A stretch of DNA of 16,086 nt from Pseudomonadota bacterium (GTDB lineage: Bacteria; Pseudomonadota; Alphaproteobacteria; JAAXGF01). Shown piece by piece: positions 6,674 to 12,998 of this stretch. The stretch covers positions 1-16,086 of the forward strand of contig JADFMW010000032.1 in the NCBI GenBank assembly GCA_022563655.1, in the 5' to 3' direction. Position 1 is the stretch's first letter, and each line of letters starts with the position of its first letter. Both the position numbers and the translations under genes were made by a program. The notes below the pieces were generated by a model. It was given only the letters and a program-made list of their open reading frames with translations. It did no database searches and had not been told where the DNA came from.

Positions 6674-6679
6674 TGTGGC

Positions 6680-6709
6680 ATTCTAGCCCATTTTACACAC
6701 TACGGTGAA
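6680..6709 (-). promoter_or_regulatory. Candidate promoter of the ImmA-PIN-beta operon
   Basis: On the minus strand TTCACC (6709-6704) and TAGAAT (6685-6680) are separated by 18 bases. The -10 match is good and the -35 match is weak. It lies about 100 bases ahead of the first gene and overlaps the end of the ParB remnant. Confidence 0.45.
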
Positions 6710-6806
6710 GCAGCCCTTCTTCGCGGATGCTCGCCGCGAGCGCTTTGAGATCGCCCGTGTCCTTGCGGTGGCACTCGCCGATCTTGATGTCTGCGATGAG
6801 CACCAT
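6693..6806 (-). pseudogene. ParB N-terminal domain remnant
   Basis: A 37-codon minus-strand frame from ATG 6806 to TAA 6693-6695. The text DIKIGECHRKDTGDLKALA then SIREEGLLHR matches the opening of ParB/Noc-like nuclease domains (usual form I-x-IG-x-RHRKD-x-GD-x-x-x-LA-x-SI-x-x-x-GLLHP). A full domain needs about 90 further residues, so the gene is cut off just after GLLH. It lies in the same orientation as the replication operon and was probably its last gene before truncation. The PIN/ImmA/beta module begins just beyond the break. If expressed, the peptide would have no partition function. Confidence 0.62.
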
Positions 6807-6860
6807 TCACGCCGTCCGTCGCCCGGCGCATGCAGTAGAAGCCATGTGCAAGCCACTCAT
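6807..6860 (-). other. 17-codon leader-like ORF before the ParB remnant
   Basis: ATG 6860 follows a very good Shine-Dalgarno (GAAGGAAGG, 6864-6872). The frame ends at TGA 6807-6809, directly abutting the ATG of the ParB remnant (TGA-ATG). The 17 residues resemble nothing I know. The layout suggests translational coupling to the former parB gene, but the upstream initiation signal may simply have belonged to an older start. Confidence 0.35.
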
Positions 6861-6894
6861 TAACCTTCCTTCAAGGACACGCCACTAACCCCGC

Positions 6895-7181
6895 CGGACA
6901 GTCGGATCGGACAGGACACCCTTCTTATAGGGGGGTGTCCGTGTCTGTCCGGTCCTACGTCTGTATCCGGTTCCAGACAAATCCACGTTGTCCGGTCATG
7001 TCCGGCTTGTCCGAACGATCCAGACGTATTCTTGCCAAACGCCTATCAGGCCTAGCTCTTGGAGCCTTGCGACGACGCGCGTGTAGGTCTTGTTTTTGGT
7101 GTCCGGCTTGTCCGATGTCGTGAGCGTGCCCTTGTCGCAGTACGCTCGCCACAAGGCCCCTCGGACAACACGATTTGTCCG
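6895..7181. repeat. Cluster of TGTCCG hexamers at the helicase gene 3' end
   Basis: Eleven copies of TGTCCG/CGGACA occur in 287 bases: 6895, 6908, 6936, 6946, 6989, 6999, 7008, 7100, 7109, 7162 and 7176. Three are in the CGGACA orientation on the plus strand and the rest are TGTCCG. Well under one would be expected by chance. They span the last codons of the helicase gene and the noncoding stretch after it, and include the arms of the hairpin at 6914-6940. Confidence 0.75.
6914..6940. repeat. 8-bp perfect hairpin downstream of the helicase gene
   Basis: GGACACCC (6914-6921) and GGGTGTCC (6933-6940) are perfect inverted arms around an 11-base loop, flanked by a further CGGACA/CTGTCC pair. It lies 56 bases beyond the helicase stop on the minus strand. 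There is no U-tract, so it may be an mRNA 3' stabiliser or a binding site rather than an intrinsic terminator. Confidence 0.55.
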
Positions 7182-8132
7182 GGGAATATGGTTCGAGGTA
7201 GGGGCCTGTTCCCCCGCTTCATCGATCACTAGCCGCAACAGATCGAAGGCAATTTTCGCCGATCCGGTGAGCCTGCGCGCGTTCTCCGTCTCGGATCGTT
7301 CGGTCGGCACGATGACGCACGCGGTGATTGGGTCGCCGTCTTCGTCGTCGGCGACTTCGACGACCTCTAGGCGAGAGAACACTTGCTCACCTTCCAGGCC
7401 GTCCTTCATCCATTCGACTTGACAGATGATGGCCCCCTCGGCGTCACGCTTCACGGCAAGCTGCGCGTCTACTGCGCCGGTTAGCGAGGTGTGCCCCCGT
7501 GGGCGGCTGGCTTCATGTCCGCAGTGGTGGATGATGATGACAGCGCACCCGAACGCCTCGCGCACCGCGTCGGCAGCCTTGATGTACGCGCTCATGTCCT
7601 CGTCGCTGCTTTCCGAGCCGCGCAGGCTTCTATTGAGCGTGTCGATCACGACGGCGACAGGTTGTTGCTCGCTCAGGGTGCCATTAATTTGATCGATCAA
7701 CTCAGCAGCATCGCCTACCAGGTCGAGGGTTGCGGGGATGAGATAGAAAGGGACGTTATCAGTCTGCTCGGCAAGGTGCCGCTGGCGAAAAGCCTCAACC
7801 CGCGCCCGAAATCCGTTAGCGCCCTCGCACGCGACGTAAACAACTGGGCCTTGGTGCACGCGGCGATCACGGTAGTCCCAGCCAAGCGCAATGTGCATGG
7901 CTACGTCGAACGCCCAATAGCTTTTGCCGCACTTCGGCGGCCCCCACACGACCGTCAACCCGCCACGCGGGATAAGGCCCTTAACGAGATAGGGGCGCTC
8001 CGTCGATAGCTGAATTTCCTCGAACGGGACCAGCCGCAGGCGATGGGCTAGCGGCTGTGCATCAGCGACTTCAACCGTTGGCTCCATCTTCGCTTCGGCC
8101 AGGCGGGCCGCGCGCTCCGCTGTATCGTTCAT
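6996..8132 (-). CDS. RepA-like AAA ATPase / replicative helicase
   Basis: 378-aa RecA-fold ATPase of the RepA/AAA_25 type, a hexameric replicative-helicase family of plasmids and islands. Walker A is GPPKCGKS (64-71), the strand-2 acid is VYVACEG (98-104), Walker B is VAVVIDT (159-165), and the sensor region is IIIHHCGH (199-206) followed by RPRGHTSL. The C-terminal third reads as a winged-helix-like DNA-binding segment (VVRGALWRAYCD, VVARLQELGLIG). ATG 8132 overlaps the primase stop by four bases. The last 30 codons hold several TGTCCG hexamers. After the TGA (6996-6998) the same frame stays open for 36 more codons, so the terminal sequence has probably shortened recently or is variable. Expected role: unwinding at the element's origin with the upstream primase. 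Confidence 0.9.
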   Translation of the reverse strand: MNDTAERAARLAEAKMEPTVEVADAQPLAHRLRLVPFEEIQLSTERPYLVKGLIPRGGLTVVWGPPKCGKSYWAFDVAMHIALGWDYRDRRVHQGPVVYVACEGANGFRARVEAFRQRHLAEQTDNVPFYLIPATLDLVGDAAELIDQINGTLSEQQPVAVVIDTLNRSLRGSESSDEDMSAYIKAADAVREAFGCAVIIIHHCGHEASRPRGHTSLTGAVDAQLAVKRDAEGAIICQVEWMKDGLEGEQVFSRLEVVEVADDEDGDPITACVIVPTERSETENARRLTGSAKIAFDLLRLVIDEAGEQAPTSNHIPRTNRVVRGALWRAYCDKGTLTTSDKPDTKNKTYTRVVARLQELGLIGVWQEYVWIVRTSRT

Positions 8133-8965
8133 GGTGGCAGCTCCCGCGGCTGTGCGGCCTTAAACGCGCTGTCGATCGTGCGGCGCGCCTCGACAACTGA
8201 GAGCCCGATGGCCACGGCGCGCGCCTCAAGCTGTCCCCGCGCCCAGTCCTCGGGGAGCGCACCACCTTTGACGAAACCCGCGAGGGCGAAGCTCACGCGG
8301 TTGAGGGCGTCGTTGCGGCAGCCCTCGCCGGTTCGCTCCAACTCGGATAATTCCGCCGCCGCCGCCGCCCCGACGTAAGCCGACACGTCGCCGTTCAACG
8401 GCTTGGGGTGCGGCCTTGGCACGGGCGGAGGCGGCAGCGCCAGTGCGAGCAGCCACGCCGGCGCCTCGGCGAAACCTCGCGCGTCGTTCCTGACCCAACG
8501 GTATCGCCGGCCATCGGCAAGTACGCTCGGCGGGGCCGTGATGAAACCGCCCTCGCCGCGCACGTCTAGCCCCGGCCCGATCCGGGACGCTGAGTTTCGT
8601 ATCTCGAGACCGTCCACAGGCCAGCGCCAATACAAGTGCCGCCCGCCTCGCGGGGTGCTGGTCTCGACGGTGGGGGGTAATGTCTCGTGCGCGCATTCCA
8701 ACTCGGCGAGGGCCTTATCGCCGCCGTGGCGCGGGTCGCAGTCGAGCGCCCACAGACCGTTGATGCGGCCGGTCACGATGCCGAGGTTGGCGTTCGGCGT
8801 CTTGGTCCAGCGCGCGCGGGTGACGTCGGGGTCGGACGATGCCTCGAGATGGCCGTGCGAGCCGGCGGGCGGCACCTTCGCGCCGGGCGCCAGTGGGAAC
8901 ACAGCTAACCCGCGAAGCGCGAGCCGAAAGGCGGCGGACGCCAGCGCGTCAGAACGGAATGTCAT
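8129..8965 (-). CDS. Bifunctional primase/polymerase (Prim-Pol)
   Basis: 278-aa archaeo-eukaryotic-type primase-polymerase (Prim-Pol fold). An N-terminal AL-x-LA-x-RGLAVFPL helix-strand is followed by GSHGHLEASSD. The metal-binding acids are in LWALDCDPRHGG (D75, D77), then STPRGGRHLYW with H110, then GLDVRGEGGFITAPPS. These are the standard blocks of the family. A C-terminal helical segment after about residue 185 (GDVSAYVGAAAAAEL, GCRNDALNRVSFALAG) matches the helper domain that lies between primase and helicase in related islands. ATG 8965 overlaps the SSB gene by 17 bases, and the stop shares ATGA with the helicase gene. It makes primers, and possibly short DNA, for the element's own replication. 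Confidence 0.9.
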   Translation of the reverse strand: MTFRSDALASAAFRLALRGLAVFPLAPGAKVPPAGSHGHLEASSDPDVTRARWTKTPNANLGIVTGRINGLWALDCDPRHGGDKALAELECAHETLPPTVETSTPRGGRHLYWRWPVDGLEIRNSASRIGPGLDVRGEGGFITAPPSVLADGRRYRWVRNDARGFAEAPAWLLALALPPPPVPRPHPKPLNGDVSAYVGAAAAAELSELERTGEGCRNDALNRVSFALAGFVKGGALPEDWARGQLEARAVAIGLSVVEARRTIDSAFKAAQPRELPP

Positions 8966-9353
8966 CGTTCATCTCATCATCGGTGCCGTCGCGCGCGACG
9001 GCACTTGGCTGATGTTTAGTGTCGCGCTTCCGGCCGCCGGCAGACCGGACTGTGCGCGCGGACATGATCGCCTCGACGGTGAGCGACCACCCCTCGCGCT
9101 CGGTGCCATCGCGTCCGGTGAACCGAGTGCGATGCAGCGGCCCCATCGCGGCGAGTAGGTCGCCCTTACGGTGACGCGCCAGCGCCTCGGCGGCCCGGCC
9201 AAAGGCGGCCAGAGAGATCCAGATCGTTTCTTCCTCGGCGCCGTGGCGCGCGGCGTTCACCGCCACCGAGACGGTGACCATCGCCTTGTCGTTGCGGGTG
9301 GTCCGCTCGACGGGATCGGCACCCAGGCGCCCGTGGATGCTCGCGCGGATCAT
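8949..9353 (-). CDS. ssb: Single-stranded DNA-binding protein
   Basis: 134-aa OB-fold SSB: N-terminal strand MIRASIHGRLGADPVER, then MVTVSVAVNAARH, WISLAAFGRAAEALA and KGDLLAAMGPL. After a variable linker it ends DDEMNDDIPF, the acidic C-terminal tip that recruits replication and repair proteins. ATG 9353 was chosen because it is the first residue of the OB fold; the longer open frame to 9452 lies inside the resolvase gene. The start overlaps the resolvase stop (ATGA). It is an island-specific paralogue, shorter than host SSB (about 160-180 aa), and sits between the resolvase and primase genes. Confidence 0.9.
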   Translation of the reverse strand: MIRASIHGRLGADPVERTTRNDKAMVTVSVAVNAARHGAEEETIWISLAAFGRAAEALARHRKGDLLAAMGPLHRTRFTGRDGTEREGWSLTVEAIMSARTVRSAGGRKRDTKHQPSAVARDGTDDEMNDDIPF

Positions 9354-9856
9354 GGCGCGCTCCCGGCAACGCGGCCAAGCTCGCGCGCACCGTAAAGGGC
9401 TATCAACGCGGCTTCGGCCCGTCCGGCATGGCCCACCAACGGCCAGCGACATGCGGCCCTGGGGAGCAATTCGCCTGCCCTCGCGCGCGCCCCATCCTTG
9501 GCCGCCGGCACGCCAAGGGATCGCTTCCAGCGCGTCGGTGCGACAGTGGTTGTCGGGATGAAATTCGCGGCCAGGATGCCAAGCGTCGCCCCGTAGGTGC
9601 GGCCGTAATTGAACATGCTGGCGACGCCCTGGCCCGGCCTCGCACCGGCAAGCTCGACAAAGGCATGTGCAATGCCCGCGGCTCGATCGTCGATCAGGCG
9701 GGCCAGGGTTGACAGATCAAGCTCGCGCCGTGCCTTGCGCCCTCGGGCGAGCCGCAAGATCGGCATGTCGACGAGGTCGATGTCGACCTCGTTGCCGGGG
9801 TCGAGGAAGGCGAGCGCCCCGCCGAGGCCGGGGTCGATGCCAAGGATAATCTTCAC
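9350..9856 (-). CDS. RuvC-like Holliday junction resolvase
   Basis: 168-aa RNase H-fold protein of the phage/island RuvC-like group. The first catalytic strand is IILGIDPGLGGALAF (D8), the second acid is AFVELAGARPGQG (E68), followed by FNYGRTYGATLGIL, the TRWKRSLGVP block, and the last helix GRAEAALIALYG (E148). It would resolve branched intermediates of element replication or excision. GTG 9856 overlaps the upstream stop (GTGA) and sits right after a GGGGAGG purine run. Relatives I recall have an acidic residue just before GRAEA; here it reads VGHAGRAEA, so the third metal ligand deserves checking. Fourth gene from the 3' end of the replication operon. Confidence 0.85.
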   Translation of the reverse strand: MKIILGIDPGLGGALAFLDPGNEVDIDLVDMPILRLARGRKARRELDLSTLARLIDDRAAGIAHAFVELAGARPGQGVASMFNYGRTYGATLGILAANFIPTTTVAPTRWKRSLGVPAAKDGARARAGELLPRAACRWPLVGHAGRAEAALIALYGARELGRVAGSAP

Positions 9857-10293
9857 CTCCCCACCCCATGAATGGGCGTCGGCGGCATGCGATCACCACC
9901 GAGCGCGCTTACAACCTCGGGATCAAGCCGGGCAAAGTCGGCGAGCACGCGGTCAAGATCGTGGCCGTCCGCGACCTCGATCAGAGCTTCAAGTACTGGG
10001 CGAGGGCCGAGCGTGTGAAGATGTTCAGCCGCCCGCCGGAGCCGGAGATTGCGGGCGCCGTCGTTTCCGAGCCCGATCCCAAACCAATGACGCGCGAGAA
10101 CCGGGCAATCGGCCGGGATGAAGTTCGCCGGCACGCCGCCGTCTCGGCACGGCGACAGCGGTTCCCGTCGCAAAGGTTGAACGGTTTGGCGAGGTAGGCT
10201 ATATTGAGAGGTGGATCCTGCACCGTTGATTTTCACCGCCCTGCTCGAGTACCCAGCTCGAGCGGGGCTTTCCTTGCCGGGGGGGTCGGTCAT
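9853..10293 (-). CDS. Hypothetical protein of the replication operon
   Basis: 146-aa frame. It shares ATGA with the HTH gene before it (10290-10293) and GTGA with the resolvase gene after it, which is strong evidence that it is real. The C-terminal half looks like ordered protein: FGIGLGNDGARNLRLRRAAE, HLHTLGPRPVLEALIEVA, DLDRVLADFARLDPEVVSAL. It resembles small uncharacterised proteins near primase genes in alphaproteobacterial islands (from memory). The N-terminal 50 residues are low in recognisable pattern, so translation might begin further in. No catalytic motif is seen. A plus-strand frame covers the same bases but lacks operon context. Confidence 0.6.
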   Translation of the reverse strand: MTDPPGKESPARAGYSSRAVKINGAGSTSQYSLPRQTVQPLRREPLSPCRDGGVPANFIPADCPVLARHWFGIGLGNDGARNLRLRRAAEHLHTLGPRPVLEALIEVADGHDLDRVLADFARLDPEVVSALGGDRMPPTPIHGVGR

Positions 10294-10565
10294 GGCGCAG
10301 CCTCGGGGCCTGGGTCGCTAGTACTCGTGCGCTCGCCGGCCTTCAGCCACTCCAGGAGCGCCCGACGGGTATAAAGTACCTTTTTCCCCCGCTTGATGAA
10401 AACCGGCCCGCCGCCGCGGCAGCGCAGCGTCTCCAATGTGGGGACGGGGTGATCCGTTATCCGCGAAGCCTCGGGGGTATCAACAGCTTCGTCCAAGTAA
10501 AGCGGATTGGCCTGAAGAATTTCGTTGAGTGTCGGTAGTTGCTGAGCGTTGGGGGAACTTTGCAT
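10290..10565 (-). CDS. AlpA/excisionase-like helix-turn-helix protein
   Basis: 91-aa MerR-type winged-helix DNA-binding protein of the HTH_17/AlpA group. The pattern EASRITDHPVPTLETLRCRG then GGPVFIKRGKKVLY and RRALLEWLKAG is diagnostic: recognition helix, an RCRGGGP-x-F-x-K wing, and YxxxxLxxWL. The tail (TSTSDPGPEAA) is also typical. Such proteins act as excisionases or as activators of island genes. ATG 10565 is preceded by AGGTGG; an upstream in-frame start at 10607 would add 14 poorly patterned residues. It is the first gene of the replication operon and lies just downstream of the 36-bp repeats, which it might bind. It therefore probably sets the switch between integrated and replicating states. 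Confidence 0.85.
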   Translation of the reverse strand: MQSSPNAQQLPTLNEILQANPLYLDEAVDTPEASRITDHPVPTLETLRCRGGGPVFIKRGKKVLYTRRALLEWLKAGERTSTSDPGPEAAP

Positions 10566-10644
10566 TGCCCACCTGCGGTTTGCTGTGACTTCAACACCGC
10601 TGAGCAAAGCACGACAAGATTGGGCCTGTCACGACTGGGAAATA

Positions 10645-10740
10645 GGCCTTTTCCCCCCGGTGGTTTACAGGGGGCAAAGGGGCCTTTTCCCCCCGGTGGT
10701 TTACAGGGGGCAAAGGGGCCTTTTCCCCCCGGTGTTATGG
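10645..10740. repeat. 36-bp tandem hairpin repeats (2.6 copies)
   Basis: Units start at 10645, 10681 and 10717 (the last is partial, to about 10740). The two full units are identical apart from the first base or two of context. Each contains CCTTTTCCCCCC, then GGTGGTTTACA, then GGGGGCAAAGG, so each unit can fold into a stem of C-runs against G-runs. The array lies between the HTH gene and the stop codon of the upstream gene. It could be iterons of a replication origin, an operator for the HTH protein, or a transcript-end structure. There are no spacers, so it is not a CRISPR array. Confidence 0.88.
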
Positions 10741-11634
10741 GGACAAGGGGACTACCGAGCCCTCCGTATCCCTGCTAACCTGCCGGTATTCGCTCCCATG
10801 ATGCTTGAGGGCACTTTCTCCCCAGTGAGCAGAAATCCTTTTAAGCGTTCTCTTGTCTCTATCGGAAGATTGGCCCGTCACCATTAAGAGATAAGCGTTC
10901 CTTCCTGCCCCCCTAGCGTAGCCTTTCATTTCGCGGACCGGCCTTATACCCTTCAGTTGCTTAGGAGCATCCGCAACCCACCCGTCAAGGGTCTCGGGCT
11001 CGACACCATACGCATCGGCCACTTTTGCTAGCACGTCCAGTCGTTTAAGGTTCATCCCCCGGAAGAAGTCCACGTGTAGGACGGCCCAATAGCGTAACAT
11101 CCATTTCGTATGCGCTTGACCCTCTTTCCCGACCCCGCGCACTGGCCGGACAAACGGCTGCGTCTCCCCCCTATCTAGGCTGATCAGCGCCTCTGTAGCT
11201 TCAATGACAATGGGTATAGGGAAAGGACCTGGCCCATGCTCGAGCATGGCGGCTAGGATGCGCCGATTAATTTTCGGATCAGCAAATTCGTACTCAGATG
11301 CGGCATCTTCGTGACGGTGGTCATCGGCCTGCCGTTGAGTGTCGGTCTGCTTCCCGTTGGCTGGAAATGCAGCTCCACCAGGGAGCCCGTTCACCACTAG
11401 ACCGATCTGGTGATCGATAGCCCAGCCCGCTAACATTTCCACCAGACGCTCGACTTCCATCAACGCCAAGCGTGACTTCTCATCCTTGCCGGCCACTATG
11501 CCGTTGCATGGATGCGATTCTTCTTCAAGCCGCAACAGTTCGTCAATCAATTCAAGCGCAGATTCGCGCGCCATACTCTGGGTAAGCGGTAACGGATCCC
11601 GATGGGAAAACCAGTGGAAACGGCGTTTAGTCAC
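10735..11634 (-). CDS. Hypothetical protein, 299 aa, next to the integrase
   Basis: Not recognised. The GTG start at 11634 (MTKRRFHWFSHRD) is preferred because GGGGG lies eight bases upstream; GTG 11655 has its purine tract too close. It is soluble, with no signal peptide or membrane segment. The N-terminal 90 residues are helical and acidic (SALELIDELLRLEEESHPC, LMEVERLVEMLAGWAI). A charged linker rich in D, H and Q follows at about 100-115. The C-terminal half holds INRRILAAMLEHGPGPFP and AKVADAYGVEPETLDGWVAD, the latter reading like a helix-turn-helix. The basic, aromatic mix and its place between integrase and origin-like repeats suggest a DNA-binding or replication-control role, which is inference only. 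Its TAA lies inside the third partial repeat. Confidence 0.72.
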   Translation of the reverse strand: MTKRRFHWFSHRDPLPLTQSMARESALELIDELLRLEEESHPCNGIVAGKDEKSRLALMEVERLVEMLAGWAIDHQIGLVVNGLPGGAAFPANGKQTDTQRQADDHRHEDAASEYEFADPKINRRILAAMLEHGPGPFPIPIVIEATEALISLDRGETQPFVRPVRGVGKEGQAHTKWMLRYWAVLHVDFFRGMNLKRLDVLAKVADAYGVEPETLDGWVADAPKQLKGIRPVREMKGYARGAGRNAYLLMVTGQSSDRDKRTLKRISAHWGESALKHHGSEYRQVSRDTEGSVVPLSP

Positions 11635-11674
11635 GTGAGCACCCCCTACCAGCACTCCCTACAGTTGAAAGGTC

Positions 11675-11734
11675 GGCGCGGCGGGCCGGGTGTAGGGGTT
11701 CCCAGCTTTCGGGGTGCACTTCCCTAGCCGCGCC
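11675..11734. repeat. 8-bp inverted repeat between integrase and hypothetical gene
   Basis: GGCGCGGC (11675-11682) and GCCGCGCC (11727-11734) flank 44 bases rich in G-runs (GTAGGGG, CGGGGTG). It may form a structure between the integrase stop and the start of the next minus-strand gene. There is no U-tract. Confidence 0.35.
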
Positions 11735-11744
11735 AAGCTCGAGT

Positions 11745-12950
11745 TTAGCGCCTCGCCCTCGGTAGCTCCACGACCTCCGCGCTCTCGCCCTTCATGGCGG
11801 CGGCGATGCGGCCGGACACCGCGTCTGCGGCGGTGCGCAGCGGATCGATGTCACGCTCGACGTAGCGCCCCGACATCGCCAGCGTCTTGTGCCCCAACAA
11901 GTCGCGGATTATGAAGGCGTTGAGGCCGAGGCCGCCGGCGACAGTGCCGAACCCGTGTCTCAGATCATGCAGCCGAGCGTCGCCCAATCCGGCCCGCTTA
12001 CGGATGCGCCTCCAAGCTCGCGCCAAAGCCTGGTACGCCAACGGCTCGCCGCGCGCGGCTTCGATGACCCACTCGGAATTTCTCTCCAAGCCCGCTAGAA
12101 CAGCGAGAGCCGCAGCCCCCAACCCAACGGGTCTGGCCCCGGCTTTGGCGTCAGCCAGGTCGATGACGCCGCGCTCCATGTCCACGCGGGTCCACTTCAG
12201 ACCGACGATCTCGCCGGTTCTGCATCCGGTCATCGCGAGCAACTTGATTGCCGCGACCGCGCCGGGCAACTCTGTACCAGTCGCCTCGGCTTCGGCCAAC
12301 TCGGCGCCCAGGCGGGCGAGCTCTTCCGTGCTGAGGAACCTCTCGCGCTTCCGCTCGCGGAAACGTTGGACGCGACGGCAAGGGTTCGAGCCATCCGGGC
12401 GTAGCCCCCAAGCCTCGCACAGGCCGAACATCTTACTCAACACGGAGAGCGTCTGGTTAGCCTGACGCGGGGTGCTGCGCATCGCATGGTGCAGGTTCAT
12501 CACGTCCTGCCTGCTCACGTCTCCGACCCGCAGGGAGCCGATGGCGGGCTTGATCCGCGTCTGCACCAGCCGCTTGAACTCCCTTGCGGTGCTCGGCTTG
12601 TTGTGCTCGGCGACGTGTTCCGCTAGATATCTGTCGGCGACTTCGGCCATGGTCGGTGCTCGGCGACGTTCCTTGCGTTGGCCGCCCGGATCACCGCCGC
12701 GGGCGACTTCGGCAAGCCAGCCCCGAGCGATTGCTCGCGCCTGATCGGCGGTGATCGAGCCGTGCGCGCCGATGGCTGGTTTGCGAGCGACGCCGCTTCG
12801 TCCGCCGCCGACGCGGTACTTGAGCACGTAGGTGATCCTGCCCGAAGGTCGGACGCGGGCGCCGAAGCCCTTCACGTCGCTGTCCCAGACGACGTAATCC
12901 CGGTCCCGAGGTTTGAGGCTGTCGATGAGCCGCTTCGTCAGTCTCGGCAT
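11745..12950 (-). CDS. int: Tyrosine recombinase integrase
   Basis: 401-aa phage/island integrase of the P4-like type. It has an N-terminal arm-binding DUF4102-like domain (LTKRLIDSLKPRD, VWDSDVKGFGARVRPSG), then a core-binding SAM-like domain (about 100-185), then the catalytic domain. The catalytic set is complete: R244 in TGCRTGEI, K269, H328-x-x-R331 in LHDLRHGFG, H354 in LLGHKTLAMS and Y363 in GRYVE. ATG 12950 was chosen over an upstream in-frame start at 12998 because MPRLTKR is the normal opening and GGGG lies just upstream. The gene begins 163 bases from the half-tRNA, the usual placement for an enzyme that integrates at a tRNA 3' end. It should catalyse integration and, with an Xis-type partner, excision. 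Confidence 0.95.
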   Translation of the reverse strand: MPRLTKRLIDSLKPRDRDYVVWDSDVKGFGARVRPSGRITYVLKYRVGGGRSGVARKPAIGAHGSITADQARAIARGWLAEVARGGDPGGQRKERRRAPTMAEVADRYLAEHVAEHNKPSTAREFKRLVQTRIKPAIGSLRVGDVSRQDVMNLHHAMRSTPRQANQTLSVLSKMFGLCEAWGLRPDGSNPCRRVQRFRERKRERFLSTEELARLGAELAEAEATGTELPGAVAAIKLLAMTGCRTGEIVGLKWTRVDMERGVIDLADAKAGARPVGLGAAALAVLAGLERNSEWVIEAARGEPLAYQALARAWRRIRKRAGLGDARLHDLRHGFGTVAGGLGLNAFIIRDLLGHKTLAMSGRYVERDIDPLRTAADAVSGRIAAAMKGESAEVVELPRARR

Positions 12951-12978
12951 GGCTACCCCTACACAGACATTTGCCCTT

Positions 12979-12998
12979 GGGTACCACGTGGGTACCAC
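12979..12998. repeat. Two 9-bp direct repeats upstream of the integrase
   Basis: GGGTACCAC occurs at 12979-12987 and again at 12990-12998, an 11-bp period or about one helical turn. Each contains the palindrome GGTACC. Lying 30 to 50 bases ahead of int and about 115 bases from the att site, it fits an arm-type site for integrase or an operator. Confidence 0.5.

Noticed and set aside
7491..8009. Plus-strand 172-aa frame opposite the helicase gene
   Set aside because: Antisense shadow of Walker A/B-containing sequence, with no motif of its own.
8403..9158. Plus-strand 251-aa frame opposite the primase and SSB genes
   Set aside because: Antisense shadow; the minus strand has full Prim-Pol and SSB motifs.
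9868..10197. Plus-strand 109-aa frame over the replication operon
   Set aside because: The minus-strand frame has overlapping start and stop junctions with both neighbours; the plus frame has no operon context.
10645..10740. 36-bp repeats as a CRISPR array
   Set aside because: Units are directly adjacent with no spacers, and no cas gene is present.
10539..10778. Plus-strand frames repeating GPFPPGGLQGAK
   Set aside because: They arise from the 36-bp repeat being a multiple of three; no ribosome binding site or wider conservation is visible.
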